From Legionella sp. PATHC035 (GTDB taxonomy: Bacteria; Pseudomonadota; Gammaproteobacteria; Legionellales; Legionellaceae): DNA of 64,000 nt. The number at the start of each line of letters is the position of its first letter. The first letter of the stretch is position 1. The DNA lies in contig NZ_JAPHOT010000001.1 of the NCBI RefSeq assembly GCF_026191115.1, positions 2,837,001 through 2,901,000 on the forward strand, written 5' to 3'. Position numbers and translations under genes: made by a program. Below the pieces are notes generated by a model, which did no database searches, was not told the DNA's origin, and saw only the letters and a list, made by a program, of their open reading frames with translations. Below are positions 26,880 to 35,193 of the stretch, one piece after another.

Positions 26880-27863
26880 ATGCGTCAGTTATTGATTACG
26901 ATTTTGATTTTTTTGTTGTCAGACGCAGCATCTTGCGCACCTGTTTTTGAGATTATTCCTCTTGGAGTCTATGGTGGTTTGAAAGATGGGAATTTATCCG
27001 CTTATTTATTAAAAACAATCGAGAGCGATAATTATACGGCTCTTGATGGGGGTACTTTGATGCATGGGCTTGAAGTTAGCGTCCAGAAGCAATCGCTATT
27101 TAATAAAAATATTGACGATTTGCTGCAAAAATATATTCCTGCTTATCTCATTTCTCATGCACATCTTGATCATCTGATGGGGCTTGTAATGGCTCAACCC
27201 GAATTACGAGCGCAGCAGACAATTATGGCACGCGAAGAAACCATGCAGGCATTGCAGAAACATATTTTTAACTGGTCTGTTTGGGGAAATTTTGGTGATA
27301 GGGGTGAAATTCCGCACTTGAATTATCAGCATTATCAAACCATACCATTGCTGCAATGGACTGCTATTCCTAATACCGATCTGCAGGTAAAAACGTTCCC
27401 TTTAAGTCATGGTGGAATGGCATCAAGCGCCTTTTTAATACGTTATGAGACGGAATATCTCTTATACTTGGGGGATACGGGGGCTGATCGCATTGAAAAA
27501 TCAACAAATTTGGAAACTATTTGGAAGGAAATTGCGCCACTCATTAGAAAGAAGCAGCTTCATGCCATCATGCTCGAGTGTTCCTTTTTAAACTCACAGC
27601 CAGATGACAAATTATTTGGGCATTTAAAACCAAGTTTATTTATGTTTGAGTTGCGCCAATTGGCGTCAATTGTTGATCCTTTAGATTTTAAAAACGCACT
27701 ACGGGGATTGCCAGTTATTGTTACTCACATCAAACCGAGATTAGTTGATTTTTCAAATTCGAAAGAGGATACACGAAAGCAGGTTATCAATGAATTGTCC
27801 CAGGAAAATGATATCGGTGTCGCATTAATTAAACCGGAGCAAGGTTCAATGTTCAGTTTATAA
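26880..27863 (+). CDS. class II 3',5'-cyclic nucleotide phosphodiesterase, exported
   Basis: A 327-residue metallo-beta-lactamase-fold protein of the class II cyclic nucleotide phosphodiesterase family (PDE1 of yeast, CpdP of Vibrio). The zinc motif SHAHLDHLMG is at ~90-99, with further ligands in LSHGG, YLGDTGADRIE (~200) and IVTHIKP (~280). VYGGLKDGNLSAYLL at the start is also family-typical. The ATG at 26880 has Shine-Dalgarno AAGGA and begins a signal peptide (RQLLITILIFLLSDAASCA), so the enzyme should act in the periplasm or outside, where it could destroy extracellular or host cAMP. A Cys at the cleavage region (ASCA) leaves a lipoprotein possible but weak. Confidence 0.88.
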   Translation: MRQLLITILIFLLSDAASCAPVFEIIPLGVYGGLKDGNLSAYLLKTIESDNYTALDGGTLMHGLEVSVQKQSLFNKNIDDLLQKYIPAYLISHAHLDHLMGLVMAQPELRAQQTIMAREETMQALQKHIFNWSVWGNFGDRGEIPHLNYQHYQTIPLLQWTAIPNTDLQVKTFPLSHGGMASSAFLIRYETEYLLYLGDTGADRIEKSTNLETIWKEIAPLIRKKQLHAIMLECSFLNSQPDDKLFGHLKPSLFMFELRQLASIVDPLDFKNALRGLPVIVTHIKPRLVDFSNSKEDTRKQVINELSQENDIGVALIKPEQGSMFSL

Positions 27864-27907
27864 TAGATGTGAATGAAGTGTGCTGAACGTCTTAAGAAAT
27901 CATAGGT

Positions 27908-27958
27908 CAGAGCCTGAATTTTGAAGAGGTGAAATGCAAAATTCAAGTACAGGCTCTG
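27908..27958 (+). promoter_or_regulatory. hairpin with Shine-Dalgarno and ATG in its loop
   Basis: The left arm (27908-27923) pairs with two blocks on the right: AATTTTG with CAAAATT (27937 on) and CAGAGCCTG with CAGGCTCTG (27950-27958), leaving a six-base bulge. The 13-base loop carries AGAGGTG and the ATG at 27934. It is a member of the dispersed palindrome family seen at 112-160 and 1110-1187. Confidence 0.6.
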
Positions 27959-28416
27959 CGCTATTAATTGTCATGGTGTTCATGAGACTGAGCCAAGGGA
28001 TGATCATGTGGGGGATGGCAATTTATTTTGCTATCGTCCTTATTTTTGCTCTATGGCTGAAGAACGTGTTCGTCATTCAATATCTGGGCGTGCTTCCAGG
28101 AGCTATCTTGTTTATTGTTGCCATGCTTTCTATGATTGTCGGACGCCCATTCGTTCAGGACTATGCTCGTGAAGGAATCGCTCAAGAACAGCAGGAATCA
28201 GTTCAATTTGTCCGTTCATGTTTTAAAATGACCAGCTTCTGGGCCTCTATATTTTTGCTTTCCGCGTTGATCAATCGAGTCAAAATGAATGATCCCAACC
28301 CCGATGAATTCGTTTACTTTGGTGTCCAACTTGGTATCTTGCTGATAGCGATGGGATATACTACCGTGTATATGATATGGTCCAAACACAAGCGATTATC
28401 AATGCCTAAAACTTAA
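27934..28416 (+). CDS. small multi-pass membrane protein, unknown function
   Basis: A 160-residue protein with four predicted membrane helices: MWGMAIYFAIVLIFALWL, YLGVLPGAILFIVAMLSMI, a helix near 95-113 (MTSFWASIFLLSALI) and FGVQLGILLIAMGYTTVYMIW. A hydrophilic loop with QEQQES lies in the middle, and the tail is basic. The ATG at 27934 has the Shine-Dalgarno AGAGGTG, but both lie in the loop of a dispersed hairpin. The first ~12 residues are encoded by the repeat, so the ancestral start may be a later ATG (27973 or 27982). I do not recognise a family. Confidence 0.7.
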   Translation: MQNSSTGSALLIVMVFMRLSQGMIMWGMAIYFAIVLIFALWLKNVFVIQYLGVLPGAILFIVAMLSMIVGRPFVQDYAREGIAQEQQESVQFVRSCFKMTSFWASIFLLSALINRVKMNDPNPDEFVYFGVQLGILLIAMGYTTVYMIWSKHKRLSMPKT

Positions 28417-28537
28417 TCCAGGAAGCTTAGGTGAAACGAAGCGAAGCCTGGACAACGTTCGTATGGACTTGCGCCTCAACCCCCATTTCTTTTGAATTAT
28501 TCTATACTCTTAGATAGGCCAATTAGAGGAATGAACT

Positions 28538-29002
28538 ATGACACATGGAAGACCCGAGTCTGGAACAATTGATGATGCCATTATAAAAACTCTAAATAAG
28601 ATATTAGAACTTGAGATGGCCGGGGTTGTGCGCTATACCCACTACTCTTTTATGATATTCGGTTTTAATCGTATCCCTATCTGTAAATGGATGCGGGATC
28701 AGGCTCAAGAGAGCTTAAATCACGCTCATTTAATAGGGGAGCTTATTACCCATTTTTCCTATCACCCTACACTTAAAATTGGCACATTATTAGAAACTCA
28801 TCAGCATAATATTAGAACTATTTTGGAGGAGTCTCTTGAGCATGAGAAACAAGGTTTAAACTTATATTATCAACTCTTACACCATTCAGAAAAAAAGTCA
28901 GTGTTAGTTGAAGAGTTTGCCAGAAAAATGATTCAAGAAGAAGAAATGCATGTTGGCGAAATCTATAAAATGCTTATGTCGCCTGAAACGTTGAAAGATT
29001 AG
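28538..29002 (+). CDS. bacterioferritin-like ferritin
   Basis: A 154-residue four-helix ferritin-like protein. Likely diiron ligands are the Glu in LELEMAGVVRY (~26), Glu and His in AQESLNHAH (~58-62), the Glu in EHEKQGLN (~101), and Glu/His in IQEEEMHVGEI (~133-136). Bacterioferritins oxidise and store iron in 24-mer shells. The haem-ligand Met of classical Bfr, which lies directly after the first ExxH Glu, is not present, so haem binding is doubtful. Shine-Dalgarno GAGG lies eight bases before the ATG. It is a stand-alone gene; no bacterioferritin-associated ferredoxin is nearby. Confidence 0.85.
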   Translation: MTHGRPESGTIDDAIIKTLNKILELEMAGVVRYTHYSFMIFGFNRIPICKWMRDQAQESLNHAHLIGELITHFSYHPTLKIGTLLETHQHNIRTILEESLEHEKQGLNLYYQLLHHSEKKSVLVEEFARKMIQEEEMHVGEIYKMLMSPETLKD

Positions 29003-29078
29003 GAGGTACTGTTGAATAATCAAAAATTCATTTCTAGATGTTTTAGTGTTTAGGGTCAAATTAATTAAGGAGTAAACG

Positions 29079-29231
29079 ATGCGATTCACTAAAAATGTAG
29101 GTTTTATTCTTCTCGCTGTTTACCTCATCATAGTAGCTCTTGGTGTTTTGGCTCCTGGGGTTGCAATTCCCAGCACCATCACCGCTGTGGTTGCTTTGCT
29201 GGCTGCAATTTTTATACTCATAGGTAAATAA
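29079..29231 (+). CDS. small two-helix membrane protein (50 residues)
   Basis: A short gene with a perfect Shine-Dalgarno AAGGAG seven bases before the ATG. The product is almost all membrane helix: FILLAVYLIIVALGVLAPG, then a short turn AIPST, then AVVALLAAIFILIGK. This is the pattern of small inner-membrane stress or accessory peptides. It follows the bacterioferritin-like gene by 76 bases and may be read from the same transcript. No named family is claimed. Confidence 0.75.
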   Translation: MRFTKNVGFILLAVYLIIVALGVLAPGVAIPSTITAVVALLAAIFILIGK

Positions 29232-29321
29232 AGACATCCCTGCACGCAACGATTTTTAGTGCGGTGTGTAAGTCAAGCAAACGGAGTTTTTGAGATGCAG
29301 GGGGAACTGCAGTAGGGGCGC

Positions 29322-29627
29322 ATGAAGCTGCGCACAGCCTACGTTTGCTTGTCTGGCCGTCACTACGTCAATAACGGACTCTCGATTGCGAATGTCCAGG
29401 ATAAAAGCGCTGTTGCTCTTGAATTAACCCGAGCAATAAAGTCCAGTCAGGCTCTTGATTTAATGGTTGTTCTTGTCTTGTTTTTAGCAAATTATCATTT
29501 TAATATACCATTGGTTTATCTTCATGCCTTAGTGTTTTTAAATGAATCATTGCGCATGACCAGAGTAGGTGAAAACCGCAGAACCATTCTACATGTTGAT
29601 TATTTAAGAAATCTCAATAGTTTCTAA
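29322..29627 (+). CDS. doubtful 101-residue frame
   Basis: The frame runs from an ATG in a GC-rich hairpin (GCGCA TGAAGC TGCGC, about 29318-29333) to a stop 13 bases before the next gene. The middle is hydrophobic (LMVVLVLFLANYHFNIPLVY), and the rest has no recognisable domain. It may be a remnant or a small membrane protein starting at an internal ATG (about 29463). Low support. Confidence 0.3.
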   Translation: MKLRTAYVCLSGRHYVNNGLSIANVQDKSAVALELTRAIKSSQALDLMVVLVLFLANYHFNIPLVYLHALVFLNESLRMTRVGENRRTILHVDYLRNLNSF

Positions 29628-29640
29628 TCTCGGGGGGCAC

Positions 29641-30573
29641 ATGGGTTTTGATTTTCAAAAATTTAGAGTAATTGAACTCACCTTAAATCGTGGTGTCGGC
29701 AAGACCAAAGATACCATACAGCGATTTAAAGACTTAGTAAAACCGATTCACTCAGTTTCTTGTGTCAGGCATATCTTTATCTTCAATGAGGTGGAAGATC
29801 AAAAAGCCTTTGCTGAATTATTAGAAGAACTCAAAGAAAAAAATAAAGCCTGCAAACTGATGACGGGCTTAGAGGCCTATAATTTTTTATTAAGCTGGAT
29901 TGTGGGGGGCGAATATCGAGTTGCTAAGCCGGGATCAAAATTACCTTTGTATAACGACAACCATGTATTAGGGAAATTCAAAACAAATTGGGCTTACTTT
30001 TTATCGACTCAAACAGATACTCAGCTCAAGCGGGAGTACACCAAAATTGTCTCCCAATTGTTAGAAGAAGCTCATGAAATTCGGAAACGTATCGAGCTGG
30101 GCCTTTATGGTGCTGATACACAACTCAGAGCAACGCTCGATAGGGTGATCGATAATATTTGCTTTTCAAAAAAAAATGCCTTGCCTGTTGCGTATGAGCA
30201 AACGCACCAAAGCAGAAAACAATATGCATTGTCAGTGATGCAAATATTGCATAAAAAAATCAGAGTCATTAGCACTATTCTGCAAAAAGAGGCGTCTCCC
30301 TCGCAAGATGAGACGTTGGCAAAAACAGGATATAGCAAACAAATGGCTTGCTCAAATCAACTCGCATTACTTACAACAAATGTAAAAACCGCCGTCAGCG
30401 AGGGTTTATTAAAATCTTCTAATAAAACAAACCGACAAATTCATAATTTTTTCAAGAAAGAGGGTTTGTTTTGTTCTGAGGAATTTAGAAAACAATCTTA
30501 CAAAAAAGCGTGTGAGGAAAGCCAAGGAGATTATAAAGAATATTTAGCAACTCAATACAGCAAAACGCTTTGA
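29641..30573 (+). CDS. orphan helical protein, putative effector
   Basis: A 310-residue protein of unknown family. The first ~75 residues look alpha/beta (FRVIELTLNRGVG, then HIFIFNEVEDQ, then CKLMTGLEAYNFL). The rest is helical, Lys/Glu-rich and charged, with no membrane segment or signal peptide. It ends with EESQGDYKEYLATQYSKTL. A run of Gs (GGGGGG) stands in for the Shine-Dalgarno site. The C-terminus is compatible with a Dot/Icm signal, but that is inference. It stands alone upstream of a P-loop kinase-like gene. Confidence 0.6.
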   Translation: MGFDFQKFRVIELTLNRGVGKTKDTIQRFKDLVKPIHSVSCVRHIFIFNEVEDQKAFAELLEELKEKNKACKLMTGLEAYNFLLSWIVGGEYRVAKPGSKLPLYNDNHVLGKFKTNWAYFLSTQTDTQLKREYTKIVSQLLEEAHEIRKRIELGLYGADTQLRATLDRVIDNICFSKKNALPVAYEQTHQSRKQYALSVMQILHKKIRVISTILQKEASPSQDETLAKTGYSKQMACSNQLALLTTNVKTAVSEGLLKSSNKTNRQIHNFFKKEGLFCSEEFRKQSYKKACEESQGDYKEYLATQYSKTL

Positions 30574-30682
30574 GTCACCTTTTGGGAAGCCTTGCTCTGA
30601 AAGATGCACAGGTAATTGAAGTAAAACAAAATGTGATAAGGATAAGGTTGCACCTTTTTAAGAAAAAAGGAAAATAATAAAA

Positions 30683-31237
30683 ATGCCACAAACGTTTATA
30701 AAAGGCCATCGAGCGATGTTAATTATTTTCGGTGGGTTACCGGGGACAGGAAAAACTACGATTTCTAAAATCATAGCCCAGCGTATCAAGGCCGTTTATC
30801 TCAGAGTAGACACTATTGAGCAGGCTCTAATTAACTTAGATGGCTATCCTGATGCATTGATAGTGGGTTCAGAGGGGTACTTTATCAGCTATGCAGTTGC
30901 TCGAGAGAATTTGGCCTTAGGCTTAAATGTGGTGGCCGATTCGGTTAATCCGATTGCAATCACACGCCAACATTGGCAGCAAGTAGCCGAACAAGCCGGA
31001 GCAGATTTTATCGAGATTGAACTCATTTGTTCCGATGCAACCGCTCATCAAAATCGGGTAGAAGGACGCATTGCCGATTTGGAGGGACATAAACTGCCTA
31101 CATGGCAAGATGTTTTGGATCGCCACTATGAGCCTTGGGAAAGCAAACACATGGTGATTGATACGTCCCAATCGCTAATCGATGAGTCCGTGGCGCTCAT
31201 TATGAATTTTATAGTGAACTTTTGCGGGAGAAAGTAG
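30683..31237 (+). CDS. P-loop kinase-like ATPase
   Basis: A 184-residue single-domain P-loop protein. Walker A is GGLPGTGKTT (~18-27) and LRVDTIEQAL follows as in the adenylylsulfate/zeta-type kinases. VVADSVNPI (~89-97) is the Walker B-like strand. A lid Arg lies in HQNRVEGRIADLEGH (~120-134), and WESKHMVIDTS closes the fold. Such proteins phosphorylate small molecules (gluconate-, chloramphenicol- or zeta-toxin-like substrates), and the substrate cannot be predicted. Shine-Dalgarno AAGGA lies 11 bases before the ATG. No antitoxin gene is adjacent, so a toxin role is not supported. Confidence 0.82.
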   Translation: MPQTFIKGHRAMLIIFGGLPGTGKTTISKIIAQRIKAVYLRVDTIEQALINLDGYPDALIVGSEGYFISYAVARENLALGLNVVADSVNPIAITRQHWQQVAEQAGADFIEIELICSDATAHQNRVEGRIADLEGHKLPTWQDVLDRHYEPWESKHMVIDTSQSLIDESVALIMNFIVNFCGRK

Positions 31238-31391
31238 CAACTGTGCTGGCCTTTGGTTTAAGGCAGTTGGCTACGATGAAACATAGTCCGCATGCAGACA
31301 CTTGAAATCAATTACAGTCAGATGAAATAGAGCATCCAAGTTCAGGGTCCTGACTTATATCATGGTGTTGCTAATAAAACAGTCCTGGCAT

Positions 31392-33593
31392 CTAAGGTTT
31401 CATCTCTTGAATGGCGGAAGGAACCGTGGAGTCCAAGTGGAGATAAAACCGATCAGTTTTACAAAGAGCGAGATTAGAGCCACGGTTTCTCATATACCAT
31501 TGCAGTTCTTCATTTTCTTCTTCACTTAAACGATTTGATTCTTGATATTCGGTCATTAATTCATTGAGTTGCTCTTTTAATAAAATGATATGTTTTCGTT
31601 GAGATGCAGTTAATGGATTTTTAAAAAAAGCAAATAGCTTATCGGCAGTGGCGTGTCGTTGAGTATAAGCTTTCGAATGAATTATTTGTTCATAACAGGC
31701 CTCGAGAAAATCAAGTTTTTCAGTGATTGTTGAGAACGTTTGAATTGAAGCCTCCAGTGTTTTTTTTGAGAAAGTACTGTTCAGATAAGTGCTTCTGAAT
31801 TGCTTGGAAATTTGATCCACTTCAATTGTTACTTTTTCGGGGTTCTTTTCTCCAAATTTAGAAATAAGCTGCATGTTGACCAGCATTGGAATTATTTCTT
31901 TTACTGAATTTTCATCAATTAATATTTCTTCGCCAAAATTTTTGAATTTAAGTATGGTTAAATTCTTATTATTTCGATCAGCATATTTTCCAAATATCAA
32001 TTTTTGAACGTGGTCAGTGATTTTATTTTGTTCAGGAATTAACTGATCTTGTAGTGCATCAATTAACCTGCATATTTTTTTGAACTCACCAGGAGAGGTT
32101 CCAGCAAACAAACGATACTTCAGTGTCAGTATTTCAGTATGCTTATGATGACTGGCAACCTCTCTCTTCTTCCCCTTGTCAATACCATCAAGCGTCTTTT
32201 GAAAAGCCTTAATTTGCTTGATCAACATATCGTATGGATAGCCCAAACGATTCACATCGACGTGATAGAGTTTTTTCCAAACATCACTATGATTCACCAT
32301 ATGCCAAACTATGGCAAATCCATCATCACTCAACAGTGGAGGATCATAACTCCTGAATAAACGCCCTTGATCCTCATCATCACGATGAAGCATTGCAATG
32401 AATCGCTCTTCACCACTTTTCAATTTCTTCTCTTTTGTGGGATGTACAAAAGCAAGAAACTCACGGTCTATTAATTCCCACATGGTTTTTGACCATTTTA
32501 GTTTGGTGTGTTGAGCAATAATCTGATGCATATGATTTAACATCAGATTGAAATCTGGTCCGAGGGTGCTCTGTATTTTTGCATGATACACATCATGCTC
32601 TGTTACTACAGGCATTGGCGTGTCAGCATAACCATGTATCTCTTTCGTAGGTGTTTCAACGCCACTATTCGGCATACTAATTGCAGTTGGCCTGTAGTTA
32701 TATACAACGCCCTCTTTGACCGCGTCAATATCTAGCTTTCCTATTTTTGCACGATTTGCAGCAGCGCCATGAACTCCATACCGTGCAATTTGTAGTGCTT
32801 CAATAACACCGAAAGATAAGTAAAGATCATATTCATCTCCTTGATATGTTGCCCTATGCCAAGAACGATTTCTCAGCAGAGCATCTCCGAGTTGGATACG
32901 CGTGTTTGGTGGCGCAATAATTTGCGGATTATGTTTTGAAATAAAAAAAACTTGTTCCGATTTGGGTGCCGCTAAAATAAGGTTTAATAATCGTTCAGTC
33001 TGCTCTCTGGTAAGTCGTTCACCATAGATACTTTCTACAATCGCTGGAAAGCACAATTCAATAGCTTCTTTAGAAAGTTGTCCATCGTGAGCAAAAATAG
33101 AAAATGTTTTCTCCAAAGGATATTCTTTAGGAATTTGAGCTCTGGCGAGTATCGTAGTCATTTGCTGGCGCGTGATTTTGTTCTGTTTGAAAAGCCACAA
33201 TGCGTAAAAAGTATGATCTTCTTTATTTAAGGCTGGGTGTTCAAAATCACCACATGCAATTGCTTTTGCAACTCCTTCCAAGCCTTCTGCATCCAGAGTG
33301 ATATGTGCTGGAATAGTAATTTTATTGCCATTTAAAAAGTCATCAAAATCATCGGAATGCAGGGTTCTTGTTGGATCGACAGGAAACTGGTTTGTTTTGG
33401 GGTCTCTGAACCCAGGATGTTTGTATTTGGCATTTATATTTTTTCTTGGCGCAAACACTCGTAATGTTGGATCAAAAGTGACATCAACACCTGGTGGAAT
33501 TTCCGGCGAGAAAAAACGACCAAAAAAAGATTCCCACGCAGCATGGGCATCTTCGATGGTACTTATTTCAGCGAAACCAAAATTTTCAGGCAT
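31392..33593 (-). CDS. large orphan protein, putative effector
   Basis: A 733-residue soluble protein that I cannot place. The N-terminal ~120 residues contain KYKHPGFRDPKTNQFPVD and a DDFDDFLNG loop. A central region contains YLSFGVIEALQIARYGVHG and, a little further on, VVTEHDVYHAKIQ. The C-terminal third is helical, with LIDALQDQLIPEQNK and similar stretches. There is no signal peptide or membrane helix. Size, lone position and style match Legionella Dot/Icm substrates, but this is inference. No strong Shine-Dalgarno precedes the ATG. Confidence 0.7.
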   Translation of the reverse strand: MPENFGFAEISTIEDAHAAWESFFGRFFSPEIPPGVDVTFDPTLRVFAPRKNINAKYKHPGFRDPKTNQFPVDPTRTLHSDDFDDFLNGNKITIPAHITLDAEGLEGVAKAIACGDFEHPALNKEDHTFYALWLFKQNKITRQQMTTILARAQIPKEYPLEKTFSIFAHDGQLSKEAIELCFPAIVESIYGERLTREQTERLLNLILAAPKSEQVFFISKHNPQIIAPPNTRIQLGDALLRNRSWHRATYQGDEYDLYLSFGVIEALQIARYGVHGAAANRAKIGKLDIDAVKEGVVYNYRPTAISMPNSGVETPTKEIHGYADTPMPVVTEHDVYHAKIQSTLGPDFNLMLNHMHQIIAQHTKLKWSKTMWELIDREFLAFVHPTKEKKLKSGEERFIAMLHRDDEDQGRLFRSYDPPLLSDDGFAIVWHMVNHSDVWKKLYHVDVNRLGYPYDMLIKQIKAFQKTLDGIDKGKKREVASHHKHTEILTLKYRLFAGTSPGEFKKICRLIDALQDQLIPEQNKITDHVQKLIFGKYADRNNKNLTILKFKNFGEEILIDENSVKEIIPMLVNMQLISKFGEKNPEKVTIEVDQISKQFRSTYLNSTFSKKTLEASIQTFSTITEKLDFLEACYEQIIHSKAYTQRHATADKLFAFFKNPLTASQRKHIILLKEQLNELMTEYQESNRLSEEENEELQWYMRNRGSNLALCKTDRFYLHLDSTVPSAIQEMKP

Positions 33594-33910
33594 AAAATTT
33601 ATTCAACTAAAAAAGAACACTTGGGTTGTTTATTATACTAAAAAATGCAGCAGGATCCGAAGATATTGTCAATTTTTTAACAATTACACCGATTTTCATC
33701 GGTAGGAGGCTTCAAGTAAGTCTCGTGAATGCGGAAATTTTTCCACAAAGCCAAGGGTAAATGAGCCGTAGAACCGGCAGCAGTTGCAGCCAATACGCTG
33801 GATACATCGTGGTATTAGATAAACAGTGCATGCTTTAATCTGAACTATTGCCTTCTTAATAATCTATGGAAAAATACCAATTTATCAATGCAGTGAAGCA
33901 CCTATAAAAT
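33594..33910. other. intergenic region, nothing recognised
   Basis: 317 bases between two leftward genes. It must carry the promoter of the 733-residue gene. A short AGGAGG near 33702 is not followed by a convincing frame. Confidence 0.4.
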
Positions 33911-35044
33911 CTAAATACTATTTTGAGTTGTCCTAACGTTCAAGATGCTCGTATTCTGATTTTCATTCTCAGGCCATTCGCTCGCAACAAAATTAACCTC
34001 TTTGATTAAAAAATCAAGGCACTGAAATGAGGTAGGGCCAGAAGTTCGATGCATGGCAACATTTAGGTGCATTCTTGCCATTACGAAATCGGGTGGATCT
34101 TCATTTAAAGCCTTGCTAGCAAGATCTAATTGTTCATCAATGATTTTTTTATTTTGGCTGCCCATCCGAAACGTAGAAAACCATTGCCCCTTGATGTGGG
34201 CTGCATAGGCTTCTTTAATACCGAGAACGGCTTCTTTCAGCGTGTTTAAATCCCTCTCCGCTTGATTGGTTCCGCCTACTACCAAATCTTGTACATTGTC
34301 AGGAATGACTTCTCTCATTGCCCTCAAAGGATGGGCCGCAAGTCGGTTTTTATCGGTGCTAAAAGAAAAGGTGTTTCCATAATATCGTGGAGTGGGTAAT
34401 CCACCTAAATTTTCTGCAACGCGTAGCCCACTGACAATATCCATGTCGAGTCTGTAATTACAAAATTGAGCAAAAAGACCAGGGTGTTCTTTAGTCAATG
34501 ATCGGCCATGGAGTGAATCAATGGAAGCAGTATTAAATGTTCTCACATGTAATTTTCTTGACTCTTGCAGGTCTCTATCTGTTGCATAGGCTCGAGCTCC
34601 GACATATTGGGCGAGGTGTCCTCCTAGAGAATGTCCCACGATTATGATTTCCCTATTGGGAAACTGTAATTTTGCCTTCTCATAGAAATCATATGCTTCT
34701 TCCTGTAATTTTTTTCCTACGGTACCCGTTAAGGTTAGATTGATATTGGAAGCCACATCCCTAATCGCTGCTGTTCCTCTATAGGAAATAATAATAGGGG
34801 AAGTGGATTCGTCATCCATTGGTTTAAGACAAACAGCCGCTAAAGCCTCAGTACCTTCTGCTTCGGGATTGGTTTTAGCTTCGATCTTATATTCTGCATT
34901 AGCGATACCCTCTGTTAATGTCTTGGTATAGACGTAGCCTTCACTCGTTTCGTTTTCGTCTTCGCGCAACTTATTTTCTTTTCCTTCAATACGATAGGCG
35001 AGCTGTGCTGCATCGAGTAATAATCTAATAGTACATTTTGGCAT
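33911..35044 (-). CDS. class 3 lipase-like alpha/beta hydrolase
   Basis: A 377-residue protein with the lipase (class 3) pattern: an IIISYRGTA oxyanion strand (~98-106), then the nucleophile elbow EIIIVGHSLGGHLAQYV (~132-148) with the GxSxG serine. Plausible acid and His residues lie in YRLDMDIVSG (~198-207) and AAHPLRAM (~231-238). Family members hydrolyse triglycerides or phospholipids. No signal peptide is seen, so if it acts on host lipids it would need another export route (inference). The C-terminal ~120 residues are helical. Shine-Dalgarno GAGGGAA precedes the ATG. Confidence 0.84.
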   Translation of the reverse strand: MPKCTIRLLLDAAQLAYRIEGKENKLREDENETSEGYVYTKTLTEGIANAEYKIEAKTNPEAEGTEALAAVCLKPMDDESTSPIIISYRGTAAIRDVASNINLTLTGTVGKKLQEEAYDFYEKAKLQFPNREIIIVGHSLGGHLAQYVGARAYATDRDLQESRKLHVRTFNTASIDSLHGRSLTKEHPGLFAQFCNYRLDMDIVSGLRVAENLGGLPTPRYYGNTFSFSTDKNRLAAHPLRAMREVIPDNVQDLVVGGTNQAERDLNTLKEAVLGIKEAYAAHIKGQWFSTFRMGSQNKKIIDEQLDLASKALNEDPPDFVMARMHLNVAMHRTSGPTSFQCLDFLIKEVNFVASEWPENENQNTSILNVRTTQNSI

Positions 35045-35193
35045 AACAAATTCCCTCAGACATAAGATACTTAGTTATCTGGGTAAAAAAAAAACTAAGT
35101 GCTCTTAAGATATTCTACCACGACTGTTCATTTTTGTAAAAATATTATACTTTTACTATATTTATTGTATCGCTTCATCAATGGAATTGAACA

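Noticed and set aside
28997..29078. Possible extra gene between the bacterioferritin-like gene and the small membrane protein gene
   Set aside because: Only a short leader with an AAGGAG site belonging to the 29079 gene is present.
30683..31237. Zeta-type toxin of a toxin-antitoxin pair
   Set aside because: No small partner gene is adjacent, and the P-loop fold is shared with metabolic kinases.
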